Assembly (NCBI RefSeq): GCF_002006345.1
Contig: NZ_LZZM01000098.1
Location: 23,391-87,390, forward strand
From: Clostridium puniceum
GTDB taxonomy: Bacteria; Bacillota; Clostridia; Clostridiales; Clostridiaceae
Direction of reading: 5' to 3'
DNA length: 64,000 nucleotides
Below the pieces are notes generated by a model that saw only the letters and a list, made by a program, of their open reading frames with translations, was not told the origin of the DNA and made no database searches. The position numbers and the translations under genes were made by a program. Each line of letters opens with the position of its first letter. The stretch's first letter is position 1. Positions 49,608 to 59,024 of this stretch are shown one piece after another.

Positions 49608-50036
49608 TAACTAAATTGTAAATTAATCGTAGACAGAGTGTTTAAAATTATTAAATATATAAATGAAAAATATTACAAAAATTAATATTGCAAAAATAAT
49701 GTTAATTTATATAAATTTATCGATTATTGGTTATAATATAAAAGGGAATTTAAAGTTTTAGTGTATTAATATAATAGTGTTACTGTGTTGAGATACTGAT
49801 TGAAGAAATTTTATTTTAAATTATAGTTATAATCCTTACAAAAATATATGTAAATTATAAAAATTATTCTAAAGTTAAGGGAGTAATTTTAGAATAATCT
49901 CAAAAGTTTGTCAAATATGATTGATAAATGATAGAAAGTTATGTACAATAATTCTTGGTTAATAAATTATGGTTACATTATGTACATAAGGGTCGTAAAA
50001 GATCCCTGACAGTATTTAAGGAGGAAAATATATATT
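49608..50036. other. Gap upstream of pfkA with hairpin and palindromes
   Basis: No gene. There is an 11-bp inverted repeat ATTATTCTAAA/TTTAGAATAAT (49863-49898). A perfect palindrome TTATGTACATAA (49978-49989) is preceded by a near copy TTATGTACAATAA (49939-49951), 39 nt apart. The pair may be operators for the glycolytic genes pfkA-pyk. Confidence 0.45.
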
Positions 50037-50993
50037 ATGAAAAAGATAGCTGTTTTAACAAGTGGTGGAGATGCACCAGGTATGAATGCTGCCATTAGAG
50101 CAGTAGTAAGAACTGCAATCCATAACGGAATTGAAGTTATGGGAGTGCAAAGAGGTTATAGTGGGCTTATAAATGGAGAATTATTCAGCATGGACAGAAA
50201 TTCAGTATCTGACATAATTCAAAGAGGTGGAACAATCCTAAGAACTGCTAGATGCCCTGAGTTCAAAAATGAAGAAGTAAGAAAAAAAGCTGCAAAAATA
50301 TTACAAGCATACGGTGTAGAAGCTTTAGTAGTCATAGGTGGAGATGGTTCATTTATGGGCGCAAAATTATTATCAAAACTTGGAATAAAAACAATTGGTT
50401 TACCAGGAACAATTGATAATGACTTAGCTTACACTGATTTTACTTTAGGATTTGATACAGCCTTAAATACTGTTGTAGACGCGATAAATAAAATTAGAGA
50501 TACTTCAACTTCTCATGAAAGAGTTTCTATAGTAGAAGTTATGGGAAGAGACTGTGGAGATTTATCGTTATATGCAGGTATCTGTGGTGGAGCAGAATCA
50601 ATCATAATTCCAGAAATTGAATTTGATAAAGATACACTTTGCAGAACTATCTTAGAAGGAAAAAATAGAGGAAAAATGCACAATTTAATAATCCTTGCAG
50701 AAGGAATTGGTGGAGCATTTGAACTTGCTAAATATGTTGAAGAAGTAACAGGTATAGAAACAAGAGCAACAATCTTAGGTCATATTCAAAGAGGTGGAAG
50801 TCCTACTGCTACAGATAGAGTTTTAGCTTCAAGAATGGGAGCAAAAGCTATTGAAGTATTAATAGAAGGAAAAACTTCAAGAGTAATAGGTATTAAAGAT
50901 AATAAGATTATAGATCAAGACATAGATGAAGCTTTAGATGTGGAAAGTGTTTTTGATAAAGAATTATATGACATTGCTCAAGTATTATCATAA
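50037..50993 (+). CDS. pfkA: ATP-dependent 6-phosphofructokinase
   Basis: 318 residues, standard length. [19 protein letters not shown] (ATP loop), GGDGSFMGA, catalytic [17 protein letters not shown], and [17 protein letters not shown]. The Gly in GGDGS marks ATP rather than PPi use. It commits sugar to glycolysis. pyk follows after 92 nt and may be in the same transcript. Confidence 0.97.
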   Translation: MKKIAVLTSGGDAPGMNAAIRAVVRTAIHNGIEVMGVQRGYSGLINGELFSMDRNSVSDIIQRGGTILRTARCPEFKNEEVRKKAAKILQAYGVEALVVIGGDGSFMGAKLLSKLGIKTIGLPGTIDNDLAYTDFTLGFDTALNTVVDAINKIRDTSTSHERVSIVEVMGRDCGDLSLYAGICGGAESIIIPEIEFDKDTLCRTILEGKNRGKMHNLIILAEGIGGAFELAKYVEEVTGIETRATILGHIQRGGSPTATDRVLASRMGAKAIEVLIEGKTSRVIGIKDNKIIDQDIDEALDVESVFDKELYDIAQVLS

Positions 50994-51085
50994 TAATAGA
51001 GGTTATAAGTTTATTTATATAAATTTTAATAAATATAGACATATTTAATTATGTTGTTAATTAAAGAAAGAGGAGTGTTAGTTTA

Positions 51086-52507
51086 ATGAGAAAAACTAAA
51101 ATGATTTGTACTATTGGCCCAGCAAGTGAGGATATGGAAATATTAGAAAAAGTAATGCTATCAGGAATGAATGCTTCAAGACATAATTTTTCACATGGTG
51201 ACCATGAAGAACATGGTGGAAGAATTGCAAAGGTTAAGGAATTATCAAAGAAACTTAACAGAGAAATTGCAATAATCCTTGATACTAAAGGACCAGAAAT
51301 CAGAACAGGAAAGTTTGAACCAAAGAAAGTTGAATTAACTAAAGGTACAGAATTTACAGTATATGCTGGAGATATGTCAGTAGTTGGAGATACAACTAAA
51401 TGTGCTGTTACATATGAAGGATTAGCAAAGGATGTTAAACCAGGAAACACTATCTTAATAGATGATGGTTTAGTTGGATTAACTGTTAAATCTATTGAAG
51501 GAAATGCTATAAAGTGTGAAGTTCAAAATACTGGATTTGTTGGAACTCATAAAGGAGTTAACGTACCAGGGGTATCTATTAAATTACCAGCTCTTACTGA
51601 AAAAGATAAAGCAGATTTAATATTTGGTTGTCAAGTTGGAGTTACTATGATTGCTGCTTCATTTATAAGAAAAGCATCTGACGTAAAAACTATTAGAGAA
51701 ATACTTGATGCAAATGGTGGAGAAAGAATATTAATTTGTTCAAAAATCGAAAATCAAGAAGGTGTTGATAACATCGATTCAATCTTAGAAGTTTCAGATC
51801 TTTTAATGGTAGCAAGAGGAGATTTAGGAGTTGAAATTCCAATAGAACAAGTTCCTGCAGTTCAAAAGATGATGATTCAAAAATGTAATGCTGCTGGTAA
51901 ACCAGTTATAACTGCAACTCAAATGTTAGATTCTATGATGAGAAATCCAAGACCAACAAGAGCAGAAGTTTCAGACGTTGCTAATGCTATCTTAGATGGT
52001 ACTGATGCAATCATGTTATCTGGAGAAAGTGCTAACGGAGACTATCCAGTAGAAGCTGTAGCTACAATGGCTAGAATTGCAGAAGAAGCTGAAAAGCAAT
52101 TAACTTATACAGTTGCTGTTTCAACTGCTAAATCTCATACACCAGCTATTTCTGGAGTAATTTCAAGAGCAGCATGTAATGCAGCAAATGAATTACAAGC
52201 AGAAGCTATTATATCATCAACTCAAACTGGTGCTACTGCAAAGAGAATTTCTCAATGTAGACCAGAATGTCCAATTATAGCTGTTACTTCAGATTCAGTA
52301 GTTGCTAAACAGTTAGCATTCTCATGGGGAGTATATCCAATAGTTGCAGATAAAATGGTATCAACTGACGAAATGTTAGAAAAATCAGTTGAAACTGCTA
52401 AAATGTATGAATATGTTAAATCAGGAGATACAGTTGTATTAGCAGCTGGAGTACCTGTTAATGAAATTGGAGCAACTAACCTTTTAAAAGTTAGCGTTGT
52501 AAAATAG
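51086..52507 (+). CDS. pyk: Pyruvate kinase
   Basis: 473 residues. N-terminal MRKTKMICTIGPAS, active-site ICSKIENQEGVDN and LMVARGDLGVEIP, MLDSMMRNPRPTRAEVSDVANAILDGTDAIMLSGE, and a C-terminal allosteric domain. It lacks the extra PEP-utiliser domain found in Bacillus. Last step of glycolysis, making ATP. A terminator follows. Confidence 0.97.
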   Translation: MRKTKMICTIGPASEDMEILEKVMLSGMNASRHNFSHGDHEEHGGRIAKVKELSKKLNREIAIILDTKGPEIRTGKFEPKKVELTKGTEFTVYAGDMSVVGDTTKCAVTYEGLAKDVKPGNTILIDDGLVGLTVKSIEGNAIKCEVQNTGFVGTHKGVNVPGVSIKLPALTEKDKADLIFGCQVGVTMIAASFIRKASDVKTIREILDANGGERILICSKIENQEGVDNIDSILEVSDLLMVARGDLGVEIPIEQVPAVQKMMIQKCNAAGKPVITATQMLDSMMRNPRPTRAEVSDVANAILDGTDAIMLSGESANGDYPVEAVATMARIAEEAEKQLTYTVAVSTAKSHTPAISGVISRAACNAANELQAEAIISSTQTGATAKRISQCRPECPIIAVTSDSVVAKQLAFSWGVYPIVADKMVSTDEMLEKSVETAKMYEYVKSGDTVVLAAGVPVNEIGATNLLKVSVVK

Positions 52508-52534
52508 TTTAAAATATAATTTTTACATATTTAT

Positions 52535-52572
52535 AGAGGCTTTGGTAATTAAATTTCCAAAGTCTCTTTTAT
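52535..52572 (+). terminator. Terminator of pfkA-pyk
   Basis: AGAGGCTTTGG pairs with CCAAAGTCTCT, followed by TTTTATT. Confidence 0.85.
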
Positions 52573-52753
52573 TATTTTGAAACTTATAGCCGTTTTAGAA
52601 TTGAAATTTATGCTTTATTTAGCTTCAAATATTTATATGTATAATTTTAAGAAGAAAAACTAGAAAAGCATCTCCTGTCTAAGATTATAAAAAAAGTTAT
52701 GTATGCTATTAAGAAATGAAATACATGTTAAAAATTTTATAGGAGGATTAAAT

Positions 52754-52777
52754 ATGAATTTTGGCGGGAATATATAG
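52754..52777 (+). other. Seven-codon reading frame with a strong ribosome site
   Basis: AGGAGG (52741-52746) stands 7 nt before ATG, and the frame reads MNFGGNI then stop. It could be a gene remnant or a leader peptide; nothing homologous is recognised. The rest of 52573-52905 has no gene. Confidence 0.2.
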
Positions 52778-52982
52778 TTTGAAAAATAATTTTTATGGAA
52801 GAAAATATATGTTTTAATAGATATAAAAGTTTGCCGAAGATAATAAATTGTACTACGATATAAAAGTTAACAAAAAATTAACATTTATATAGGTAGTATT
52901 TAATATATAATGTATATTATTGCTCTAAAAGAGGAATAATTATTTAATAGTTATGGAATTAAATGGCAACTGATTCTGTATT

Positions 52983-53006
52983 AGCACCGAAAGGTGCTCT
53001 TTTTTT
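52983..53006 (+). terminator. Terminator in the rlmD leader
   Basis: AGCACC-GAAA-GGTGCT with a GNRA tetraloop, then C and T7. No gene ends just upstream; a TATAAT at 52906-52911 could start a leader of about 90 nt. This suggests attenuation or a small RNA ahead of the methyltransferase. Confidence 0.8.
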
Positions 53007-53041
53007 GAATATTCCTAAAATATAACGAAGGATGTGTGAGA

Positions 53042-54412
53042 GTGGTAGAAAATAAGAAAGAATATATTGTAAATATTGAATCTTTAGGTTATGAGGGGGA
53101 AGGTGTTGCTAAAATAGACGGTTATCCAATATTTATACCAGGGGCTTTAAAAGGTGAGCGTGTACGAATAGAAATAGTTAAAGCTAAGAAAAAATATGCT
53201 TATGGTAAGCTTTTAGAAATAATAGAAAAATCAAATGAAAGAAGAGAGCCTAAATGTATTAATTATGAAAAATGCGGTGGATGCACATTAATGCACTTAA
53301 ATTATGAAGCGCAATTAGATTTCAAATTTCATAGAGTAAAGGACTGTATAAAGAAAATAGGTGGATTAGATTATAACCTTGTAAAGCATACACTAGGTAT
53401 GAAAAATGAATATAGGTATAGAAATAAGGCTATATTTTCTGTTGGACTAATAGAAGAAAAAATTTCAATTGGATTTTTTAGTGAAAAGACTCATGAAATA
53501 ATCAATATGGATATGTGCCTGCTCCAAGACAAAGAAGCTGATAAAATTGTAGAAATTATAAGAGGTTGGATGGCTAAGTACTCTATAATGCCAGCTAAAA
53601 AGGATGGAGTATTTTATGAACAAGGTTTAATTAGAAATATAATGATTAGAAAAGGCTTTAAGTCTAATGAAGTTATGGTTGTATTAGTTACTACAAATAA
53701 GGAGATTCCTTATAAAGAAGAACTAATAAGTAATTTAGAAAAAGAAGTTAGTAATTTAACAAGTGTAATTCAAAATATAAATTCTAAAGATACTAATTTA
53801 GTGCTAGGAGATAAATGTGCTACTTTATGGGGACAAGATTATATATGTGATTATATAGGAAAATATAAATTTAATATATCACCATTATCTTTCTTTCAAG
53901 TAAATCCAGTACAAACCGAAGCTCTTTATAGTAAAGCCTTAGAATATGCAGATTTAAACGGGAACGAAACTGTTTTTGATGCCTATTGTGGCACCGGTAC
54001 AATAACACTATTTCTATCTCAAAAGGCTAAAAAAGTGTATGGAGTAGAAATTGTAGAGCAAGCAATACAAAATGCAAGGATTAATGCAAAGCAAAATGGA
54101 ATAACTAATTCTGAATTTTCGATAGGTAAATCAGAAGAGATAATTCCTAAATTAATCCAAGAGGGTGTTAAACCAGATATAATAGTTGTAGATCCACCAA
54201 GAAAAGGATGTGATGCTAAATTATTAGATGCTATAGGAGAAGCACAACCTAAACGAGTGGTATATGTTTCGTGTGATCCTAGCACTTTAGCTAGAGATTT
54301 AAAACATTTAGAAACAGTTGGATATAAGGTAATAGAAGTGCAGCCTGTTGATATGTTTCCAATGACAAAGCACGTTGAGACGGTAGTAAAGATGTCAAGG
54401 GTGGATAAGTAA
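53042..54412 (+). CDS. rlmD: 23S rRNA (uracil-C5)-methyltransferase, RlmD/RlmCD type
   Basis: 456 residues. TRAM domain (about 2-58), 4Fe-4S cysteines in [10 protein letters not shown] plus a later Cys, SAM motif [13 protein letters not shown], and the catalytic Cys in [12 protein letters not shown]. It methylates U1939 and, in Gram-positives, possibly also U747. The GTG at 53042 lies 8 nt after AAGGAT; the GTG at 53036 is an alternative but too close to it. A terminator follows. This is the last core gene before the island. Confidence 0.92.
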   Translation: MVENKKEYIVNIESLGYEGEGVAKIDGYPIFIPGALKGERVRIEIVKAKKKYAYGKLLEIIEKSNERREPKCINYEKCGGCTLMHLNYEAQLDFKFHRVKDCIKKIGGLDYNLVKHTLGMKNEYRYRNKAIFSVGLIEEKISIGFFSEKTHEIINMDMCLLQDKEADKIVEIIRGWMAKYSIMPAKKDGVFYEQGLIRNIMIRKGFKSNEVMVVLVTTNKEIPYKEELISNLEKEVSNLTSVIQNINSKDTNLVLGDKCATLWGQDYICDYIGKYKFNISPLSFFQVNPVQTEALYSKALEYADLNGNETVFDAYCGTGTITLFLSQKAKKVYGVEIVEQAIQNARINAKQNGITNSEFSIGKSEEIIPKLIQEGVKPDIIVVDPPRKGCDAKLLDAIGEAQPKRVVYVSCDPSTLARDLKHLETVGYKVIEVQPVDMFPMTKHVETVVKMSRVDK

Positions 54413-54441
54413 TTGAGTAAAATGGCTTGAAATATGGACTT

Positions 54442-54482
54442 TCCGAGCGTTGGAGTAGAAACTCTGACACTCGGATTTTTTA
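54442..54482 (+). terminator. Terminator of rlmD
   Basis: TCCGAG.GT..AGT pairs with ACT..AC.CTCGGA, followed by T6. It marks the left limit of the core region. Confidence 0.82.
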
Positions 54483-54725
54483 TTGGATAAATACGAATCA
54501 AACATATCCAAGGAAAGAATATTACAGGGTTGAGTTGACAGGATTAAAACAGGTAGGTTGTGGAGAGGGTATGTATATCAAGCTTAAAGAGACTTATATG
54601 ATAGTTGGAGCCTGAAAAGATAGAAATTAAATGGAAAATGTAATAAATTAGCAAAAGTGCGTAACATCTGACTAACAATGAACTTGGAAGTAGCGAAACA
54701 AGGTTCTTGTAAAATTACGCTAAAA
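54483..54725. other. Junction region left of the defence island
   Basis: No supported gene. A frame ending at 54615 starts inside the rlmD terminator and has no ribosome site. No integrase, tRNA or obvious attachment repeat is visible here. Confidence 0.45.
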
Positions 54726-54756
54726 AGTGTAAAAATATGATTGCCAATCATATAAT
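54726..54756 (+). promoter_or_regulatory. Operator-bearing promoter of the defence operon
   Basis: TATAAT at 54751-54756 has a poor -35 (TGTAAA, 54728-54733). The spacer is filled by the perfect palindrome ATGATTG-C-CAATCAT (54737-54751). The upstream word AGTGTAAAAAT (54726-54736) recurs exactly at 61531-61541 in the XRE promoter. This suggests tight, shared regulation. Confidence 0.5.
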
Positions 54757-54812
54757 TCTGTGATAGACTATTTTATATAATCGAAGTAGTAGCTTGAAAA
54801 GGAGGTATCGTT

Positions 54813-55739
54813 ATGGCTGGTTCAACAAGAAAAATTGAATTTGAAGAACTGTTTAATTCGACTACTATGTTTTATGTTAACGAAGCTTATGAAGATGATA
54901 TGGAACAAGAAGTGCAGAAAAAGGTAGATGAGTTAGCTGCTGAACTACATTGTATTAACACAAAAGAGGGACTCAAGGAGTATATAGTTGATCATAAAGA
55001 TTCATTAGATAACCTTACAAGCTTAATGGAAATCTCTACAGAAAGATTTAAGCGTATGGTTTCAATGTTACGTAAGGATAGAGGCTTTGTGTTTTCAACT
55101 GAGTGGGGGTTGGGCAAAATCCGCTCTGCAATGATGGAAAGTCCGGCAATGTTGGAGAGTGTTCTTAATTTGTTGTGGGATGGTCGTAACGATGAGAAGT
55201 TAAAGGCAAAAATCCCCTTTTTCTATCTTGATAATATGGGCATTAACAAGGCAACACTTAATAAATTACAGAATAAGGATTCTATTCGCTTATTTGTCAA
55301 GAGGGGACTCGAAGGAAGGTACAGTAATAACATAGGTGATCTTATCCTTGCAGATATTGAAGACAAGCTTAAAGCCATCGGTGTTAAGTATGGATTGGAG
55401 TATGAAAAAAATGTAAGAATTCCGTTACTTGATAGGGCTGTTAGCTTTGTCTTAGAAAGTCCTTTGGAGCCAAAGATTATACTGGATGTATCATATAGTG
55501 TGACAACATCAAGTGCACAGGGGGATAAGAGAAAGGCTGCGAGAGAAACTGAAGATAAGCTTAAAAGAGAGAGAGCAGCCGGAAACAATATTATTTATAT
55601 TAATTTCCTTGATGGTGCTGGTTGGATTGGAAGACAAGCTGACATGAGGGAAATTCATCGTTGTTCAGATTATGTATTGAATTTTAACAACCTTAATCTG
55701 CTTGAGGATATCATTGCAGATTACATTCAGAATAATTAA
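54813..55739 (+). CDS. DpnII-like restriction endonuclease
   Basis: 308 residues. A helical N-terminal part (1-190) is followed by a PD-(D/E)xK-type C-terminal domain (about 200-300) that lines up with DpnII/MboI: SFVLESPLEPKIILDVSYSV, then GDKRKAARE, then NFLDGAGWIGRQADMREI and DYVLNFNNLNLLEDI. DpnII has DFVI...LIEVNF here. In this protein the first Asp is Ser211 and the Glu is Asp225, so the active site may be altered. First gene of the island operon; AAAAGGAGG before the ATG. Codon use with CGN arginines differs from the core genes. Cleavage specificity is unknown. Confidence 0.75.
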   Translation: MAGSTRKIEFEELFNSTTMFYVNEAYEDDMEQEVQKKVDELAAELHCINTKEGLKEYIVDHKDSLDNLTSLMEISTERFKRMVSMLRKDRGFVFSTEWGLGKIRSAMMESPAMLESVLNLLWDGRNDEKLKAKIPFFYLDNMGINKATLNKLQNKDSIRLFVKRGLEGRYSNNIGDLILADIEDKLKAIGVKYGLEYEKNVRIPLLDRAVSFVLESPLEPKIILDVSYSVTTSSAQGDKRKAARETEDKLKRERAAGNNIIYINFLDGAGWIGRQADMREIHRCSDYVLNFNNLNLLEDIIADYIQNN

Positions 55740-55757
55740 ATTGGGAGGGTACAGCTT

Positions 55758-57044
55758 ATGAATGCAGATGAAAGAAAAGCTAAATTAAAAGAGTTTACGG
55801 ATAACCCAAGTAGGGCAGTTCGTACAGGTATTCCGATAATGTATCATGGTCAAAGAAGAACATTTGATGCTTATGAAATTCCATTAGAGTATCTTGTGTA
55901 CAATCCTTACAATGGTCGTATTGGAAGTGTCGTTAAATCTTATGAGCGTCAGAATCATCAGATTGACCCAGAGGATTCACAGGATAAGGCTCTTATTGAA
56001 AAATTCTTATGGGAGTCCAAGCCTGATGCAAATAAAAAGACTAAAGAGCGTTTACTTAAAGAGCATCAAGAAAAACATGGAATTGTTACAGCAGACGGAA
56101 TAATTATTGATGGAAATCGTAGAGCGAGTCTTCTTAATAATATCATGGCTGATGCTACTATTCCTTTTAATGAAAAAAGTCACTGTCAATATTTTACAGC
56201 TATAATACTCCCTGAAGATGCTGATAGAAAAGAAATATTGGCTCTGGAAACTACATATCAGATGGGAGAGGATGCAAAGGTTGATTACAACCCTATCGAA
56301 AAATATCTGAAATGTGCGGATCTTAAGGGTGAAGGCTTCCATGAGGAAGACATGGCTAGAATGATGGATGATACTAAGAGTAATGTTACAATGTATCTTT
56401 CTGTATTAAAGTTGATGGAAGATTATCTTGATGAATTTGGGTATACTGGAATGTATACGCAGCTGGAAAAGAATGAAGACTCATTCCAAAAGTTAGACAG
56501 CGCATTAAAGAGATATAAAGCTGGTGTACCATCGATGTGGGATTACGATCCAGACGCAGATGTTTCAGATTTGAAACTGATTGCTTTTGATTATATCCGT
56601 GAAGGATTTGAGCAGACGTTATTTAGAAATATCATAAATGTTCCTTCTGTAAAGAAACCTGCAAGTAGCTTTTTTGCAAAGAAAGAAGTGTGGGAGCCTT
56701 TCAGAGATAAGCATTTTGAAATCACAGATAGTGTTACTGAAGAATCTGTAGATGACGTTATGGCAACTAATCCACCAGATTTAGGAAGAGCATTGAAAGC
56801 AAGAGATAAACAGTGGAAGGCACAGGTTGAGGATGATTTTGAAGAGAATTTTACTCAAAGCTTAGACAGCCTGAACAACCATGCGAATGCTGCCAAACCT
56901 TTACAGCAGCTTATAAAAGCTTGCCAGGCTCTTGATGTAGTTGATACAGCACAGGATAGTTTCCTTAATGATAAAAATGTTAAAGGTTGCGTTCAATCTT
57001 TAGATGAGTTTGTAACAGAGTTTAAGAAAATATTAGGAATGTAG
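55758..57044 (+). CDS. ParB/Srx-fold protein with DGNRR motif
   Basis: 428 residues. Residues 38-55 (YEIPLEYLVYNPYNGRIG) and 114-127 (GIIIDGNRRASLLN) match the two signature blocks of the ParB/sulfiredoxin fold; DGNRR corresponds to the GERR box of ParB and the DGQ(H/Q)R box of DndB and SspE-like proteins. Residues about 163-230 look like the ParB helix-turn-helix. The rest (about 230-428) is helical and unrecognised. It may bind nucleotide and DNA, possibly as sensor or loader for the neighbouring helicase. 18 nt after the endonuclease; GGGAGGG site. Confidence 0.75.
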   Translation: MNADERKAKLKEFTDNPSRAVRTGIPIMYHGQRRTFDAYEIPLEYLVYNPYNGRIGSVVKSYERQNHQIDPEDSQDKALIEKFLWESKPDANKKTKERLLKEHQEKHGIVTADGIIIDGNRRASLLNNIMADATIPFNEKSHCQYFTAIILPEDADRKEILALETTYQMGEDAKVDYNPIEKYLKCADLKGEGFHEEDMARMMDDTKSNVTMYLSVLKLMEDYLDEFGYTGMYTQLEKNEDSFQKLDSALKRYKAGVPSMWDYDPDADVSDLKLIAFDYIREGFEQTLFRNIINVPSVKKPASSFFAKKEVWEPFRDKHFEITDSVTEESVDDVMATNPPDLGRALKARDKQWKAQVEDDFEENFTQSLDSLNNHANAAKPLQQLIKACQALDVVDTAQDSFLNDKNVKGCVQSLDEFVTEFKKILGM

Positions 57045-57059
57045 AGGTGGTAGCGTTTG

Positions 57060-59024
57060 ATGAAACAACTATGTCTAGAATCAAATGATGATTCTTCAAT
57101 TATATATATAATCGGGGACATAGCAGACATTTTTTCTAACCGCCGTGCTACGAGATATTTAAAGGATACCTTAAAGTTCACTCAATCCGCAGATAAATTA
57201 ACTGTGGAAGCAGATAAAGATATTAATAAAACGATTGATAAGGTAAAGAAGATATGTGAATACATATCTGCAGAACTTGTGTATTCTGGAAAGGTGTCTG
57301 AGGCTGTTAGCAATTATGTGTTTGAAGAAGAGAAGTTCCATGAGTTCTCAGAAAAGGCTAGAGCGATACGTGATAATCACTGTGAAAAATCCGATTTTCA
57401 GAATTTTATTGATTATGTGAGTAAGAATCTTAAGAATAGAAGTTTATATGAATTGCAGTTATTGTCAGCATATCATTTGGCATTCTCGCAAAATGGATGT
57501 AACTTTTCTGTACCTGGTGCAGGAAAGACGAGTGTGGTTTATGGTGCATTTGCATACTTGTCGAACTTGCCACTGGAAGATAAAAAGTATGTTGATAAAC
57601 TGCTAATTATATCTCCATTAAGTGCATTTGGACCATGGGAACTTGAGTACGAAGAATGTTTTGGAGAAAAGCCATCAACAAAAAGGTTAAATGGCAAAGT
57701 GTCTGTGGATGATAAAAAACAATATTTGTATTCAAGGATACCTGCGAAAATTACATTGCTGTCATATAATTCAGTTCCATCATTAAAAGAAGAACTTATT
57801 TACTTCTTGAAGAACAATAAAACAATGGTTGTCTTGGACGAGGCCCACAAAATTAAAAATACAAAGGGTGGAATAACTGCAAATGGTGTTCTTGATATTG
57901 CTTCATATTGTTCTGCAAGGGTTGTTTTAACTGGAACACCTGCACCAAATGGATATGAGGATCTTTATAATTTGTATAAATTCATTTGGCCGACAAAGAA
58001 GGTACTTCCTTATGAAATCTATCAGTTGAAGGATATGAGTAAACAAGAGTCAGACGGACGAGTAGATACCTTGTTGAATGCTATTGCACCATTCTTTATC
58101 AGAGTTAAGAAAAGTGACCTTGGTATTCCATCTGCAACTGAACACGCTCCAATTATAGTTCCGATGGGAGAGGCACAAAGAAGAATATACGATGTAATTG
58201 AGAAAAAATATATGAGTGACATCGTGTCATCAAAGGATAGGGGTTTTCAGCATGATTTGATAAAGGCACGTTTGATTAGAATGATGCAGGCTGCTACTAA
58301 TCCTAATTTGTTAAGTATTCCTCTCAAGAATTTTTCGGATGCGGAAGGGTTTGATGCAGATACTGTTACTGAAGACACATCATTAATAAAAGATGTATTA
58401 GAGTATTCTAAAAATGAAACTCCTGCAAAGTTTATTAAAGCAAAGGAAATCATCGAAAGGATAATATCTGAAGGCGGGAAGGTAGTAGTTTGGGCTATAT
58501 ATGTAAAGAACATATTAGACTTTCAGGTGTATTTGCTTAAAAATGGAATAGATTGTAGAACACTGTATGGAGCAACTCCTGTTGCAACTGGGGATGAGGA
58601 TGATGACGATGATGCAATTGAAACACGAGAAAAGATTATAGCCGAGTTTCATAAGCCGGATTCTTCATTCAGTGTAATAATAGCTAATCCTTTTGCTGTT
58701 TCAGAATCTATTTCATTGCACAAGGTCTGCCATAATGCAATATATATGGAGCGTAGTTTTAATGCGGCTCATTTTATACAATCAAAGGATCGAATTCATC
58801 GATATGGTCTGAAACCAGGCATAGAGACCAATTATTACTATCTTTTATCAGAGGATTCTATAGATTCTGTAATAAATGATAGATTGATAGCGAAGGAGAC
58901 TCGCTTGCGTGAAATCATCGAAAGTATGCCTATTCCATTGTTTTCTAATGTGGAATTGGAAACAGGAGATGATGACATTAAAGCATTGATTACAGAGTAT
59001 GTTAACAGAACTAAAACGATGTAA
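57060..59024 (+). CDS. SNF2-type DEAH helicase/translocase
   Basis: 654 residues. The N-terminal 140 are unrecognised. Motor domain: Walker A SVPGAGKTS (151-159), LIISPLSAFGPWELEYEE (Ia), VVLDEAHKIKN (DEAH, 261-264), VLTGTPAPNGYEDLYNLYKFI (III and SNF2-specific), an acidic insert DEDDDDD, and the C-terminal lobe ending in FIQSKDRIHRYG (VI). SNF2 motors translocate on double-stranded DNA without unwinding. The ATG at 57060 follows AGAGGTGG. The next gene overlaps its end by 26 nt, so the two products are probably made in equal amounts. Confidence 0.88.
   Translation: MKQLCLESNDDSSIIYIIGDIADIFSNRRATRYLKDTLKFTQSADKLTVEADKDINKTIDKVKKICEYISAELVYSGKVSEAVSNYVFEEEKFHEFSEKARAIRDNHCEKSDFQNFIDYVSKNLKNRSLYELQLLSAYHLAFSQNGCNFSVPGAGKTSVVYGAFAYLSNLPLEDKKYVDKLLIISPLSAFGPWELEYEECFGEKPSTKRLNGKVSVDDKKQYLYSRIPAKITLLSYNSVPSLKEELIYFLKNNKTMVVLDEAHKIKNTKGGITANGVLDIASYCSARVVLTGTPAPNGYEDLYNLYKFIWPTKKVLPYEIYQLKDMSKQESDGRVDTLLNAIAPFFIRVKKSDLGIPSATEHAPIIVPMGEAQRRIYDVIEKKYMSDIVSSKDRGFQHDLIKARLIRMMQAATNPNLLSIPLKNFSDAEGFDADTVTEDTSLIKDVLEYSKNETPAKFIKAKEIIERIISEGGKVVVWAIYVKNILDFQVYLLKNGIDCRTLYGATPVATGDEDDDDDAIETREKIIAEFHKPDSSFSVIIANPFAVSESISLHKVCHNAIYMERSFNAAHFIQSKDRIHRYGLKPGIETNYYYLLSEDSIDSVINDRLIAKETRLREIIESMPIPLFSNVELETGDDDIKALITEYVNRTKTM

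Noticed and set aside
54427..54615. Short frame after rlmD as an island gene or recombinase remnant
   Set aside because: Starts inside the rlmD terminator, has no ribosome site and shows no recognised motif.
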